From: Buddleja alternifolia
Taxonomy: Eukaryota; Streptophyta; Magnoliopsida; Lamiales; Scrophulariaceae
Assembly: GCA_019426215.1 (NCBI GenBank)
Contig: CM033395.1
Span: 20,822,569-20,886,568 of the forward strand
Length of the DNA: 64,000 bases
Direction: 5' to 3'
Shown here: piece by piece, positions 22,267-34,562 of the stretch
How positions within the stretch are numbered: position 1 is the stretch's first letter
Layout of the letters: each line of letters opens with the position of its first letter
Made by a program: the position numbers and the translations under genes
The notes under the pieces: model-generated
The model's input: only the letters and a program-made list of their open reading frames with translations
Told to the model about the DNA's origin: nothing
The model's database searches: none

Positions 22267-23114
22267 ATTAGAGAGAGATAAACGAGAAAAGAACTGCAGA
22301 AATAAATCAGATTTATTAGATTACTTGTTTTGATTTAACCAAGAAAATTATGGACTTAAAATTTTATCTTGGCTCCCACTGCATTTTTCGAATCCCACAC
22401 TCCCATGTGAAAATCGGGAATCATCATTAGCATCGATTCCACAGTAGGTAATGAGGTCCTCAATTAATTAAATAGGTTGCAACCTAACCCGTTTCTGGCC
22501 CATTAATTATTTGAGGTGATATCTAATATCAATTTATCCAATAAATGTTTCAATACGTTTCCCCATAGTTCACCAAACCGCAACCCATTCGATTTCTATG
22601 TTCGTGAACTACCCGAGTTTATCCCACTAACTCCTATAATCTAGCATTTGAATTTCACCTTTCAACCGAACAAGTTTCTGGGGTGAAATATGTTTCGATT
22701 AAGGCATTTGCATGCACTTTATAAAATTAATTAAAATCACCTAAAATTCATAAATCAATTTCGACCCAAACATAGCCCATTTTATGACCTGAATCCATGA
22801 CCCGAATCAACGAATTGGGTATCTAAACACACGGGTCGTGACCGGGCAGGGCCCGGACGAATAGCCCGGCTGCGCTAAACAGCGCGTACAGCTGTGCGCA
22901 TTTTTCTCGGGGCTTTCGAGCCCCATTTTTCCTCGGTATTTTTCGATTTTTAATATCATCAAATATCCCCAGATTTACAATAACTAAAAATAAAAAAACT
23001 AGGCAAAAAACCATAAAACGCATATTTAAGAAAAACATACAAACATGTTTCAAAAACACATAACATGCAATTCTTAAATCACGTAAACAAGATCAAATAT
23101 GCAAATCAGAGATT
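22267..23114 (-). other. copia-2 untranslated leader
   Basis: This is the region between the primer-binding site and gag. The part at about 22560-22700 matches the copia-4 leader (52500-52680) in opposite orientation, for example CATATTTCACCCC and GGTGAAATTCAAATG. That shows copia-2 and copia-4 are the same family. The ORF at 22823-23059 shows no coding signal. Confidence 0.7.
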
Positions 23115-23128
23115 GGCTCTGCTACCAC
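23115..23128 (-). other. copia-2 primer-binding site (tRNA-iMet, one mismatch)
   Basis: The minus strand reads GTGGTAGCAGAGCC directly after the LTR end. The family consensus is GTGGTATCAGAGCC, so one base has changed. Confidence 0.85.
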
Positions 23129-24887
23129 TGTTGGGTTTCGTTCGAAAAAGCATAAACGCAGCTGAAGAGATTTCAAAAATTAAAAACGAAAACCCAATTG
23201 GTACTCTGACTCGCATAATTGAATCTAAAAGCGTATAACGAATAAAACTTACTCGTTAATATGAATATGATGATGGAGAAAAACCTCTTCTTCTCCAAAC
23301 TCAAAATATTGAAGCTTCCAAATCTTCAATCCTTCGGTTTGATACTTCAAACTTGAACTTGATCCGAACAACGAAAATACGTAGACCCTAAATCGTCACG
23401 CACGGATCAATAAACAAAAAAATCCCCTTTCTTTTTTCTCTATGGTTGACGGCTAGGTATAGAGGAGGGGAGGAATATTTTTTTTTCTTTTGAGAGTTAT
23501 GAGAGTTGTGTATTCTCTTTTTTTTTTTAAGTTAAAGAGTCCTTATATACCTCATGAGTTATTGAACAAGTCAAAACAAAAGAGCCCTAATATGTGGCCT
23601 CTCAAAGATGTCACATTGAGGCCTAATAGGCATCCAATTGGACTCCTTATTTAGCCCTGGAATTTGTTTTTTTAATTAATTTCTTATTTCAATTAATAAT
23701 TTATTGTATCCAATAAATAAATTAATTAATTAAATAACCAAATTAATTAGATAAATTAATTCATTTGTATATTTCTCAAGGAAATCAATTAATAATTAAT
23801 CTTATTATTATAATTAATTTTTTCATCTAATGAATAATTAATTATTTAATTTATCCAATAAATTAAAACTCCCAGAAGAAATAATAGAAATTCTTTTTTC
23901 TTTGTCAATTCTTTAGCGCGACTCTTTAGGTTCGTTTCTTTTGGCAATGAGAGGAAACCAAAGGAAGTGGGTAACACCTAGCCAGTCACGTGGCCCACTT
24001 TGTAACCCAAACAAAAACGAAAGGTAAGATCATTCCAAAATCTTCCAATCGTAAATAATGTATATGTATAAACCCTTTGTTCACGTTCCCCGGTCAAGTG
24101 AGAGTCATGGTTATGTCAAATACGAGACTATTGAGATCATAATAAATCATAATAAATACGAGATCATTGAGATCGATTTAGTGCCAAGCACAATCGTCTC
24201 ATTTGCTTTGGCCAAAGACTTTGATCTCTATTTATCTATAATTACATAGGGTACATACTCATTCACTTATGAGAGAACAAATCCTATATTAGATATCTGC
24301 TAAGATTACCACTTACCCATCAAGTCTGCATTTCGAGGTTAACCACACCAAAGGGTGAATTGGATCTAACTACTCTAGTGAAAGGCTTTACGTCACAAGT
24401 GCATCTTCAGCCTGATACTTCATGTCAAAGCTTCACATATACCTATTACGCATAATTAGTTCCTTCATTGACAGTCACAGAGTGAAAACCGATGTGACAA
24501 AACTGATGCGAGTCGTGTTTGATCATATTAGTTCCACTGACGTGTCTACAATCTTAATCTCCTATCATCCCATGATACCAGACAGGCACTCCCATGTCGG
24601 GGCTAAGATTGTACAAGTATTCAAAGTCTTTATTTGTCCATTAAAGACTTCATATTTCTTGCGAACTTATTTTAGTAATCAAGATCGATCTCTCTAGTAC
24701 CAATCTTCCTATCCCACAGGAAGTAGAGGGATCACACAGAAAACATGGACAAAACGTTTTACACAACTTATAGATGCAGATAAGAATTAAGTAAAAACTC
24801 AATAATGCATTTTATTTAAGAAGTGTTTAAGTTCAATACAAGATATATGTCCTATCCTCTATGGCATCTGAGGGCATAATTCTAACA
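23129..24887 (-). repeat. copia-2 5' LTR (1,759 bp)
   Basis: On the minus strand it starts TGTTAGAATTATGCCCTC (24887) and ends CGAAACCCAACA (23129), next to the primer-binding site. The U3 start matches the partial LTR at 1-290, and the middle matches 3530-3990. The AT-rich stretch at 23670-23870 is typical of this LTR family (compare 50460-50620 and 61440-61600). Confidence 0.9.
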
Positions 24888-25581
24888 ATGCCGGGAAAAG
24901 ACTTAAGGAAAAATCCATTTTCTGAAGCTCAGTAGAGGCCGACGGCTAGGTGAGGAAGGGGAGAGAGTTTTTCTCTTTTTTCTTTGCAGTCAAGTTTATT
25001 ATGAGATTCTTATGTTTTTCCAACTAGGTAATGTGTGTTTATATGGGATGATGGATTTGGAATTAATTAATTTCTTGAGCCCACCAAACCCAAAATACAC
25101 GCCCACCATCAATCCTCATTGGGCTAAGTTGACTTTCAACTTAGTCCAATTATTAATAAATTCCAAAAATATTTTAATCTAATTAAAATACAATATTAAT
25201 TAATAATCAACTAGATTAATTTATCTAATAATTAATTTAGGATAGGATGAATAATTAATTAATTATATGGTTGAATCCCGTATAAATATACATTACCTAG
25301 CTTGAAAAATCTACACTTTCATAATAAACTTGACAGCAAAGAAAAAAAGAGACAAACTCTCTCCCCCCCTACTCTTAGCCGTCGGCCATCATTGAGTTAG
25401 AGGAGGAGGATTTTCTTCAAGTGTTTTTTCCGGTGTGATGTCTAGAGGTAGGAATCGAGGATGGCTGCTATCGCATAGATCATATTTCAATTTTTATAAA
25501 ATCATTAAAATCAAAAAGTAATCTGTTTACGAATCCGGATATGTTTTTATTTTCGCTGTGCATGAACCAGGATTCACAACA
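24888..25581. repeat. Inverted pair of LTR fragments
   Basis: The left arm (about 24888-25015) and right arm (about 25318-25440) are reverse complements, for example GGCCGACGGCTA against TAGCCGTCGGCC and CAAGTTTATTATGAG against CATAATAAACTTGACAG. The right arm continues to a plus-strand LTR end (TTCACAACA, 25581). So a minus-strand LTR piece and a plus-strand LTR piece of related families lie head to head around about 300 bp of AT-rich DNA. No coding sequence is seen. Confidence 0.75.
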
Positions 25582-26235
25582 GTAGTCAGCTAGTATGACA
25601 AAACACATGACATTAGATACATGATCTATTCACGGCTAGTTGCCTCATATTTCCTATAATGTTGTGTAAGCTGAATGATCGATAAAAGACTTTGGCCAGA
25701 GCGAAGTTTTACAAGAGAGAGTGGGCTCTCTACTTAGAAGATCAGATCATTAGCGTTCCAACATAATCATAGCTTTTGAGTTATTAGGGTTTCCATCCTC
25801 GCCAAACCTAGACTACAGACGGGAAAAAGATGGAAGAATTTGACTAACATGAAGATTGTAACATGAAGAGGTTTGTTGTGCATCATTAATATTCAGGAAG
25901 TCACGCGATATTGCTAGATATAGATCCATGACCAATAGGTGTTTTGAATTAATATGATGAAATTAATTCAAGACCAAATTAATTGTTTGACTAAGTAGTT
26001 AATTAAGACAATGTGGGGATTGTCTAGTCTTTTCGTTGATAGGACCTATTGCTAGCTTATTAATGAGTGTAAGGGGTCAAACACTTAACTTAGCTTAGTA
26101 CCTATTGGTGGAGTTAATTGTTTGTGAATAAATGAATAATTGATTAATTAAGAAAAAGTAAAATATTAATTAAGTGTTCTTAATTAAAAAATTTTATAAG
26201 TGTCAAATCAATTAGAGAAAAAGGAATATATTAAT
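25582..26235 (+). repeat. Diverged copia LTR fragment, plus strand
   Basis: This is related, in reverse complement, to the copia-3 LTR at 29740-29920. Shared landmarks are GACCAATAGGTG, a CTATTGCTAGCTT block and AGTACCTATTGG. It is a degenerate LTR piece without clear termini. It ends exactly where copia-3 protease sequence starts (26236). Confidence 0.65.
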
Positions 26236-26766
26236 TAAAGTGGGTTAATTACGATCATCAGACTTACGCTTTCCCGTGTTTATTGTTTGAACAGCAAGAG
26301 AATTAGTATACGGGTAAACGCAAAAGTTGTTATACATGCATGCTCTCATGATTAATTTATAACCATAAAACATTGAACAAATACCATTATTTATATTAAA
26401 ATAAAAACCTTCTTTGTCCAATATGGAAACAGAAATAAGGTTCTTAATCAATCCGGGAACATAGTAAACATTCTTTAAAATAAACTTAGTACTATCCTCA
26501 AGAACTAAAATGATGTTTCCAACAGCCTTCGCAGCGACAGACTCTCCATTAGCCATTTTTAGGACCATGTCCCCGTCATCTAGCTCTCCGCTTCTAGACA
26601 GCACCCGCAAGTCATTGCAAAGGTGAGTACCACAGCCGGTGTCAAAAACCCAAGAAGCATGGTTAATCGACAAATTAACCTCAACAATAAACACACCTTC
26701 TTCGTGGCTTTTGGAGGTAGCAGGACAATCCTTGCTCAAGTGTTCCATCCCATGGCAATGAGGCAA
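26236..26766 (-). pseudogene. copia-3 protease and pre-integrase start
   Basis: On the minus strand, a knuckle-like remnant (CHGMEHLSKDC) is followed by the copia aspartic protease with WVFDTGCGTHLCNDL (catalytic DTG) and the conserved VYYVPGLIKNLISVS block. The beginning of the GAG-pre-integrase domain follows. It stops after KRKSDDRN at 26236. The next residues of that domain are found at the other end of the arrangement, at 47057. It is therefore the 5' half of the same ancestral element as 44679-47057. Confidence 0.88.
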
Positions 26767-27146
26767 TCACCCTTTGACATTTTGTCTCCAAATGTTCTCT
26801 CCAACTCATTAGGGATATCCTCGGCTAGTTTGATCTTTCCATCTCTCTCAATCATATGATCAGACATCATAGATAATATGAAAGATCGAACATTGGCCTC
26901 ATCATTGATTTGCTTTGTCCAGTACTCCATAGTACGAGCACGAGTTGCAGGTTTTGGTCTAGGCGGGATTTCTCCTTTGACTATATAGTCAAGACTCTTA
27001 ACCCTGAGATACACGTCTGGAGCCAAATGCCAATAGGTGTATTTCAAGCCATCAAACTTGTTTCTTTTGAGAATCCATAGACAAGTAGAAATGATATCCA
27101 TGATAATACTATGTAAAATGCGATAAACGAAAACGATCATTAGCAT
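26736..27146 (-). pseudogene. copia-3 gag remnant
   Basis: This minus-strand copia gag is identified by KFDGLKYTYW, VYLRVKSLDYIVKGEIPPRP and YWTKQINDEANVRSFILSMM. It is short, and the region between capsid and the zinc knuckle is deleted. It then runs out of frame into the protease segment. It is not functional. Confidence 0.75.
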
Positions 27147-28669
27147 TCGGTTCTAACAAATATTCACATGCAATCAAGGAATTTTAAATATACATGTGTT
27201 TTCCCACTTAACTTTATGAAATCCATCACCCCAAATTGACAGAATACGGGAAATTCAAAATCTCTAGTGGGATCGAGGGTCAAATGCCCCAACCTCATCC
27301 CAAGACTCATGGTCAATGGGCGGTGACATTGAACTGGCACGATGACCCCATCTACATCCAGGTGGTTCTTGAGATGTTTGCCTCATATTTCATATACATC
27401 TCGAGAACACGAGGCAATCGTACACTAATCTGTGTTGAAGTTCGACCCATTAAATTCTCACGCAATAACAGTGCCCAGGGAGTCACACAAATCATGGTCG
27501 ACCCCTGGGTAGATTGAGATTCGTGTGCACTTCAAGTATGACCACCTGTCATAATAGAAGGCCTAGTTGTGAGATTACTACACTAAACTTGCCACCATCC
27601 CATGACTCATGGTTAATGATGACAAGCCGAGCTATTCTCTCTCACATCTAATGATGGAAGGAACTGGACCTAATCAAGGAGCTTCCAGGCCCCCTGATTT
27701 ATCCATTTAAGGACTTAATATGGATTAAGGGGTTTTTCAAAACAAGGTCTCACAATTCTTCAGTTACTTATCTTTCTTAAGTGATCATGCATACATGCAT
27801 AACATTCATAACATAAGAAAATAAGTAATCATGCATAAAGTGGTAAATGTGATCTTGGTCAAGCCATTATCTATACACCCCGAGCCACCAAGGTGTTGAC
27901 CATTATAATCTAAGGACTCCAAATTATAAAACAATTGGTCTAAGGCTCGATTCCGATCACCACATAATCACATAAACATGTTATCATGCAAATATGAATT
28001 AATTTTCACCGTCTTTAATTAAAGATGATCTAATTAATTAATGGATCCAAAGACTCCAATTTGTAAAACCTATTTTAGAAATTTTCATAAAAAGTCACAC
28101 TTTTCAAATTAATCTAAAAAGATTTTTCAAAATCCAATTTTTATTCAATTCCGAAAATTAATCAAATCCATTTTATTTTAATTCTCAAAATCAAATAAAA
28201 CGATTCCAATTTTGAAAATCCAATTGTAGAGTAAACTTTAAAGAATTTCAATTCAAGATTCAAAACTTAATTTTATAAAATCACAAATTAGGGTTGCGCT
28301 TTTAATTTAATTGCAAAAATGACCCAAGGCCTAAAATGCAATTATCACGAAAACATTTGGAAATTGGGGAAAACACATATCGACCCCAAGGTCAAAATCA
28401 TTGGCTGTCCTGCCATCTTGCTCGCCAAACAGTGCGCTACTGCTCAGCAGCCGCTGCTGTCGCCATCGCATAGCGGCAACACTGTGGTGCGACGTTGACC
28501 CCCCCTTTTTTTTTTATAAACATAAAAACATAACCCTCAATTTTCAGATTAATATCAAATCTATGGATCCAAAAAATTAAACAGAAAATCCAACCAATTC
28601 CAATATGCAATAAAAACTAATTTTCAAGCATATAAAACACGAAAAAAATCCTAGCCATGTCTAAACCTT
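27147..28669 (-). other. copia-3 untranslated leader
   Basis: This is about 1.5 kb between primer-binding site and gag, AT-rich and without a convincing ORF. The plus-strand ORF at 27236-27517 carries no recognisable motif. Nothing else is seen. Confidence 0.65.
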
Positions 28670-28683
28670 GGCTCTGATACCAC
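28670..28683 (-). other. copia-3 primer-binding site (tRNA-iMet)
   Basis: The minus strand reads GTGGTATCAGAGCC directly after the LTR end at 28684. It shows that gag and protease at 26236-27146 lie downstream of this LTR. Confidence 0.9.
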
Positions 28684-29550
28684 TGTTGGGATCTTTTAAA
28701 ATCCCTGGGGATACCGGCGCAGCGGAATACATATAATTTCAAAAATAAAGCGGAATCCCCGAAATTATGGCTAGGTCGACATGATACCATCAGATTCTAA
28801 AACTATCCTAGAGATTAGTTTACACGTGTTTACCTCTTGTAGACCTTAAAGCAGCAACGTCTTTTTAAGCTACTCCCTACTACGGTCTTTGAATTGGTTT
28901 GCCCTAACACCCCAAGCGTTGCGCCTTTGAGAAGTATCGACACCCTAGCTTGTACCCTCAATTATCTCCACCAGTGCCAGCAAGGAGAATATCGAATCTT
29001 GGCTCTATAGGAAAAAGGGTTTGGAATTATTTAAGTGTTCTACGCATTCAACACATGAGTTTGAAGAATTCAAGTGCAAGAAAAAATGGGAGAGAATAAA
29101 GAGAAAAGGACTTGTGTATTTTTGTCAAAATACTTTTCAAAATCTTCAACCTTAAAACCATTATCTAAAATAGGTAAAATATACACTTATATATAGAGTC
29201 CACCTAGGGTTAAAAACCCTAGGTGTTACGCACCCACTCCTCCCCTAAAAATTAGGGAGTAGGCATGTATACATGTATGTATATATGTATATTTTCTTTT
29301 TCTTTTATTCTCTCTCCACAAATTGGACTCCTTTCCAACTAATTAGATATTACCATATCTAATAATAGCCTAACATATATCTAATAGAATCCTTCCTTAT
29401 TAATTATTTACCTTAACCAATTAAAGATCCTAATAAATATATTTATAGAATATTAATTTATATATATATTTAACAAACTTGGTGAGCCAGATAAATCTTT
29501 CCACCAAGTCCACATATACACATTACACACGCCACACTTGCACTTATGTG

Positions 29551-29585
<35 letters not shown>

Positions 29586-29990
29586 TTATTTTCTTTCCCG
29601 TAATTAATTAATTAGCCCTTCCCAATTTAATATCCTAATATTTAAATTATAGGACTATTAATTGACTAGTTAAATTAATTTCTTTTTCCTTTGTTTAATT
29701 AAATCCAATTAATTAATCCCACCATAATTCACAAAGAATTAAATAGCCAATAGGTACTACACTAAGTTATGTGTGTGACCCCTCAGGCTCGTTGTCAAGC
29801 TAGCAATAAGTCCCCGAGCTAGATTAATTATTCTAAATAACTAACTAGTCCTTGAATTAATTTCACCAAATTAATCCAAGGCACCTATTGGTCATAGTCC
29901 GATGTCTAGCAACGTCGCCACGACTACCTAGATGTCAACGAGGAAAAACAAATAACCTCTCTGAGTTACGATCGTTATGTGAGTGGAATG
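28684..29990 (-). repeat. copia-3 LTR, 3' portion (split by Sirevirus)
   Basis: On the minus strand the LTR ends GATCCCAACA at 28684. It is interrupted at the GAATG duplication by the Sirevirus and continues at 43858-44658, giving a total of about 2.1 kb. A (TA)n microsatellite lies inside it. Confidence 0.85.
29555..29581. repeat. (TA)n microsatellite
   Basis: About thirteen uninterrupted TA units lie within the copia-3 LTR. Confidence 0.95.
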
Positions 29991-31482
29991 TGATGGTCCC
30001 AAGTGGCATATGAAAGGGTCTAGAAGGGGGGAAAGGGTTGAATAGACCCTGAAGTCTTTTTAAACTTCAAAGATTTCGTGTTACTTTTCAAAGATCTGAA
30101 TGCTTGGAAGGCTGAGCGCTTGGGTCAGACGCTTCAGTAAAGATAACTTAGACTTAGTGAGTTTAGCAATTTACCAAAGTAGAGTAACGCTTAGATCACT
30201 TAATCAGGGTTAGCACAGCGGAAATAATTTTTAGCGTTCTTTTAGATAATTTAATAGCTTTGCAATTTTACTTGTCTTTTATAATAATGTAAAATGACAG
30301 ATATAAGACAGTAAAATATAAATGACACAATAATTTGTAAGGTTCACTGGGTGATGTAATCCCAGCTACGTCCTTCTTCTCCTTTTTCACTTGGAGGAAA
30401 TTACTAAGATGATTATCAAAGAATCAAACAGAATCTTCTACAAGATAGTAAAGAATGAAAATGGTCTCGGGTTCCTTGATCACACAAATTTCAGCACCAA
30501 TGAAGATCGTCTTCTACAAGCTTCTCTCACTCAGAAATACTGCCTGTAATGAGTTTCAACAACTTTTCTCACTCAGATGAAAGGTTGAGGTTTTTGTCAC
30601 AAAGGTTTGTTTGTATTTGGGAAGATCAAACAACTTGGAATATCTCAATGGGAATCTAGGTTTCTTCTTTGGAAGATGTTTGAGATACTTGTGACTGTCT
30701 GGAATGTAGATAAAAAGCTTGAAGGAATTTTGGCTATGGAGATTCTAAGCTTTTTCTTGTGTACGTAATTTTCTCTTGTAAATGTTTTGTACCGTACTTG
30801 TTAGGGTCTGCTGAAGGTAAGGTATTTATAGGCAATTCTTGGGATCTATCCGTTGGACACATGTAGGAGCGTGCCTTTCACGCAGCACGTGATTCTACCT
30901 AAAGCCTGACATTCCTGAAACACTGCTGGCACCGATTGGATGGTAGCAGCTATGAACTCTGAAGTTCTGACAGTCTGGTCAAAAAGGTGGCTTGTCCACA
31001 GGTCACAGTAGCTTATCACATTTAATGCTCTTATCAGACATTTAATGCATTTGAATTTATTTCCCGTTGGAAATAAATGTCCGTTGAATGATTGCATTTA
31101 AGTCCTTCGTGACTTGAGGATTTATTTCAGGTGAATTTGTCATTGATCGCTTAAGTGCTTTGAGCGCTTGATCCATAAATCCTGAAAAAGGTCCTTTAGC
31201 GTTTGATGGCCGCTAAGAGACAAATCTTCATCTCTGGTGGAATTCAGACGCTGATCTTCAACTTCTTCTCTAATAGACTCACCTAGAATTCTACTAGTGA
31301 TTCAGTATCTAATACTTAGTCTAAAACCTACAAAGATAAAAATTACAAGCCTAAACAAAATTACAAACTTTTAAACGCTTAAACAATGATCTATGGAAAA
31401 CATAAACTTACATTTTATTTGGGGTCTAACATTGAATCCTATCTTGTCATCATCAAAATATCTAACATGAAATTTCTTAAAA
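29991..31482 (-). repeat. Sirevirus 3' LTR (1,492 bp)
   Basis: This is the copy next to the polypurine tract. It ends on the minus strand with GGGACCATCA at 29991. Its inner end reads TTTTAAGAAATTTC where the 5' LTR has TGTTAGGAAATTTC, so the terminal TG is lost. Compared with the 5' LTR it has small indels near 30025 and 30440. A TATAAATA box on the minus strand lies at 30823-30830. Confidence 0.95.
30823..30830 (-). promoter_or_regulatory. TATA box of Sirevirus 3' LTR
   Basis: TATAAATA on the minus strand, followed by CCTTACCTTCAGCAGACC, is conserved in all three Sirevirus LTRs of the window (also 43193-43200 and 47840-47847). It is the likely Pol II promoter core. Confidence 0.6.
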
Positions 31483-31497
31483 ATTTCCCCCTTTTTG
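31483..31497 (-). other. Sirevirus polypurine tract
   Basis: The minus strand reads AAAAAGGGGGAAAT right before the 3' LTR. The second Sirevirus copy has a related tract AAAAAGGGTCAAAT at 48495-48509. Confidence 0.85.
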
Positions 31498-33485
31498 ATG
31501 ATGTCAAGACTTTAACTCTTATAACTCTTTTATAATTTAAGAGTTACTTAAAAGAAAAGCCCAAACGAATATAAGTTAGCGTTCAAAAAGTTAGTAAAGT
31601 TAGCTAAGGTTAGATTAGCTTCAACAAGATGTTTCAGCAATAAATCATTCATATATTGACAGAATAAGCATACATGATTTATACTCAAAACAAAAAAAGA
31701 AAGCGACAACAGAAATAAAATAAAATAAAAGGAATTCATTCACTTTTTCTGTCGCTTTGCTCTTTCTTCGCCTTGGAGAACTTCTAGCGCTAAGTCCATC
31801 AGGAGACGATCAATGTCAATCATTGTCGTATGTTGAACTTCATCGTAATCATGCCTACGAAGTCTGGCGCTTTCATTAAGTTCTAACAACCTTTCTGTCC
31901 ACTCTCTCGGAGAAATTCCAAGTTCACGAATTAAATCGTGATAGATATCTTTTCTTGGATCTTTTGATGGTCTCCAATTGATAGGTCGTCTCAGCGGTCC
32001 GGCAAAAGGTTGAAATCCCATACCTTCTAAGAATTCAACGTCCAATTCCGGAAGGGGATATCTTCCTAGATAATACCTTGGCTTTCTCTTTTTAGTTAGC
32101 ATCTTCTTGATGCTCACTAGTTCTTCCATCATTGATCGCCAATTTTTATTATCAGTCTTTGACATTACTTTGGACGCTTGATGCTTTTCTGTATTTCCCC
32201 CCTTCTTGGCATCATCAAGAGAGGTTTTCAACTCAGCGACTTCTCTTCGCAAGAGTCGAACTTCGTCAACTAAGAGAGCAACTTGGTGAGCGATGCTTTG
32301 AGCAGCGGCATCGGTCGAAATATGTCTGTCAGCATCAGCCGAAGCGCTCTGGGCTAAGTGACGGTTGAATTCGGATGAGAGTTCATCGATAAGAGGTGAT
32401 ATGCTCTTCATGATTGTAACAGTGCTTGTGTTTGAAGCGTTTGCAATATCACAACTTCGCGTATCAGACATTATTCGCATATGTCTATCAGCAGTCTCAA
32501 AAATCTTGGAACAGGAACCTTCAATGTTGTGGAGCGAGTTCCGTACTGCCTGTCTGAAGCCTCTAGCATCTGAATCACTTTTAGAATCCGAATTGGAAGA
32601 AGGACGCTCTGGGAACGGGAGAAGTCCGTAAGACCAAGAAACCGCAGCCTTGCCTTTGGATTTATCTCTGATAAAGGGCTCAATAGGCTTTTGTGCAATT
32701 TCAGCGTGCACTTCTTCAATCGCTTGATCCATGATTGAATCTGCCAAAATTGGGGGCTCGACTACCGGGGCGCTAGAAGAATCTGGCAAAGAAGCCTCAG
32801 GAAGATGAGCGACTTCCGCAGTAGGAGCAAAGTCTTCTTCTATAATTTGGATTGGGGAAGAAGGTTCTCTAACACCAATGACCCAGAGGGGGCCAAGGGC
32901 TTCCATCACATGCCTTGGACTGATCAGGTTGGATTGTGGGATAAAGAATATAGCGTCTTCGCGCTCTTCGAGACTGAGTGCCAGTTGCACATCTTCCGGT
33001 AAAGCAATCCCTGAAGTATAACGGTTGAAAAAGTCCAAAATCAAAGGCATGAATGCTTGAGTTGCTTCATGGTCCACTGGCTTGATTAGTGATAACATCT
33101 TGGCCACTTGAACATTGGATTCACCAAAGAGCACGGGGTGAAGAGTATATCCTCTGAAATTGTAACACCCGGAAAAGTGGTTGAAACTGATGTCCAGCGC
33201 TTGGGCATTTTCAAACACTGCTCTCATAGTTCTGTGGAACTCAGCAAACTCAACGTGTTCATTCGAAACATCAACACGAATCTGACTTTGGCCTGGAAGA
33301 ATTGGTTGTTTACTTGATGAAGTGGCTTCATTCAGGTCAAGAAAGACTCGTTGAACAAACCCTTCACGAGGATGCAACACGTAGCGTCCGCCTTGGCTGT
33401 ATAAGGCAAGTTGCTGGCGAATGTAGCTTTTGATGGATTGACGATATTGTGGCAAAGCGCTAACATTCCCTGCAATAAACTGACG

Positions 33486-33560
33486 CTGTTAGAGCAGGAA
33501 GGTTGCATATCCTCTGCATCTGTACTCTATTCCAAATTGAAATAGGAATGGATATTACAC
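33486..33560 (-). other. Candidate intron 2 of the Sirevirus third ORF
   Basis: This 75-bp segment begins GTGTAATAT and ends CTGCTCTAACAG on the minus strand, with a pyrimidine-rich acceptor. It contains two in-frame stops. Removing it joins two long open stretches in the same frame (phase 0). The donor is weaker than that of intron 1. Confidence 0.5.
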
Positions 33561-34479
33561 GAGTTCATCGAGGGTGTAGAAATGCAAAACAAACTCTTCA
33601 GCCCAGCTGGCTGTATTCATCATCCATCTCTTACCAAGCTTGATAGCTTTAGCTTGATCTTTTCTAGCGGCGAGAAATTTCTCAAAGCGTTCCATTTCTT
33701 CTTCATAGGCCTCAGCCCATAATCTGGCAAGATATTCACGAGCCTCGTCTTCTATCCAAGAGTTGACCGGATTTGGGCGCTCCACAACAAGAGGTCCTTT
33801 TCCTTTCCATAACTTAAGTGGATTAGGAGAGAGAGCGTTCTGAGGAGACTTGACGACAGAGGGGAGAACCGAATAGCCTAGCTTGTTGAGATCTTCCTCG
33901 TCTGGATTTTTGTTCCAATCACCCATGTGGGGGTTTTTGAAAACAATCTTGTTTGATCGAAGAGGATAAAAGGACTCGTCTGAGCGACCGGTGAAATTGA
34001 ATCGTTTCTCGTCAAATTCGGATCTGTTGAACGCTAGACGATGAATGTATTCAAGGCGTGATTGAAGATGCTCCAGGTTATATAGACCTAGATCAGCAAA
34101 ACGCTCAAAAATGTCAAACTTGTAAGAGTCTGAAAGATCAGGCCGATGAAGAGTTGTTTGAAATTGGATTTCCGACTCAGCAAGTGTTTGAGTGTCACGT
34201 TCTCGGGCGGCATAATAAAATTCAACATCTGGATGGTATCCGCGTGGGAAGAAGTCAATGACACGAGGGCAATAGCTTCTATTGGGATGGTGGCCACTTC
34301 TATCGACCGCTCAGCATTTAAAGTCGCTTCACTGGCTGATGATGTTTCAGCGTCAGGAAGGTCTTGAGATGCTTTCTTAGTGATATCCACAACAGTTGCC
34401 ATGTCCACGTCTATTTCAACGGGAATCTCCGAAAGTGGAGGGGCAACAGCGGTAGGTGTCTCTTGAGGTCCATCTTGAG

Positions 34480-34562
34480 CTGATACATGTAAGCGATTGA
34501 GAAAAGCAAGCAAAAATTCCTACTAAGTAGAAATTATAAACTAAAAGGACTACATCGCTTAC
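34480..34562 (-). other. Candidate intron 1 of the Sirevirus third ORF
   Basis: This is an 83-bp minus-strand segment with a consensus donor GTAAGC, a pyrimidine-rich stretch (TTTTTGCTTGCTTTTCTC) and acceptor ATGTATCAG. Splicing joins the upstream frame (phase 1, a single G) to the downstream frame without a shift, bypassing the stop at 34534. It is the clearest splice signal inside any retroelement here. Confidence 0.65.

Noticed and set aside
27236..27517. Plus-strand ORF in the copia-3 leader
   Set aside because: No recognisable motif; it is antisense to the element and in the position of an untranslated leader.
32132..34367. Plus-strand ORFs opposite the Sirevirus third ORF
   Set aside because: They are shadows of the minus-strand frame; the minus strand has long open reading, introns and a conserved second copy.
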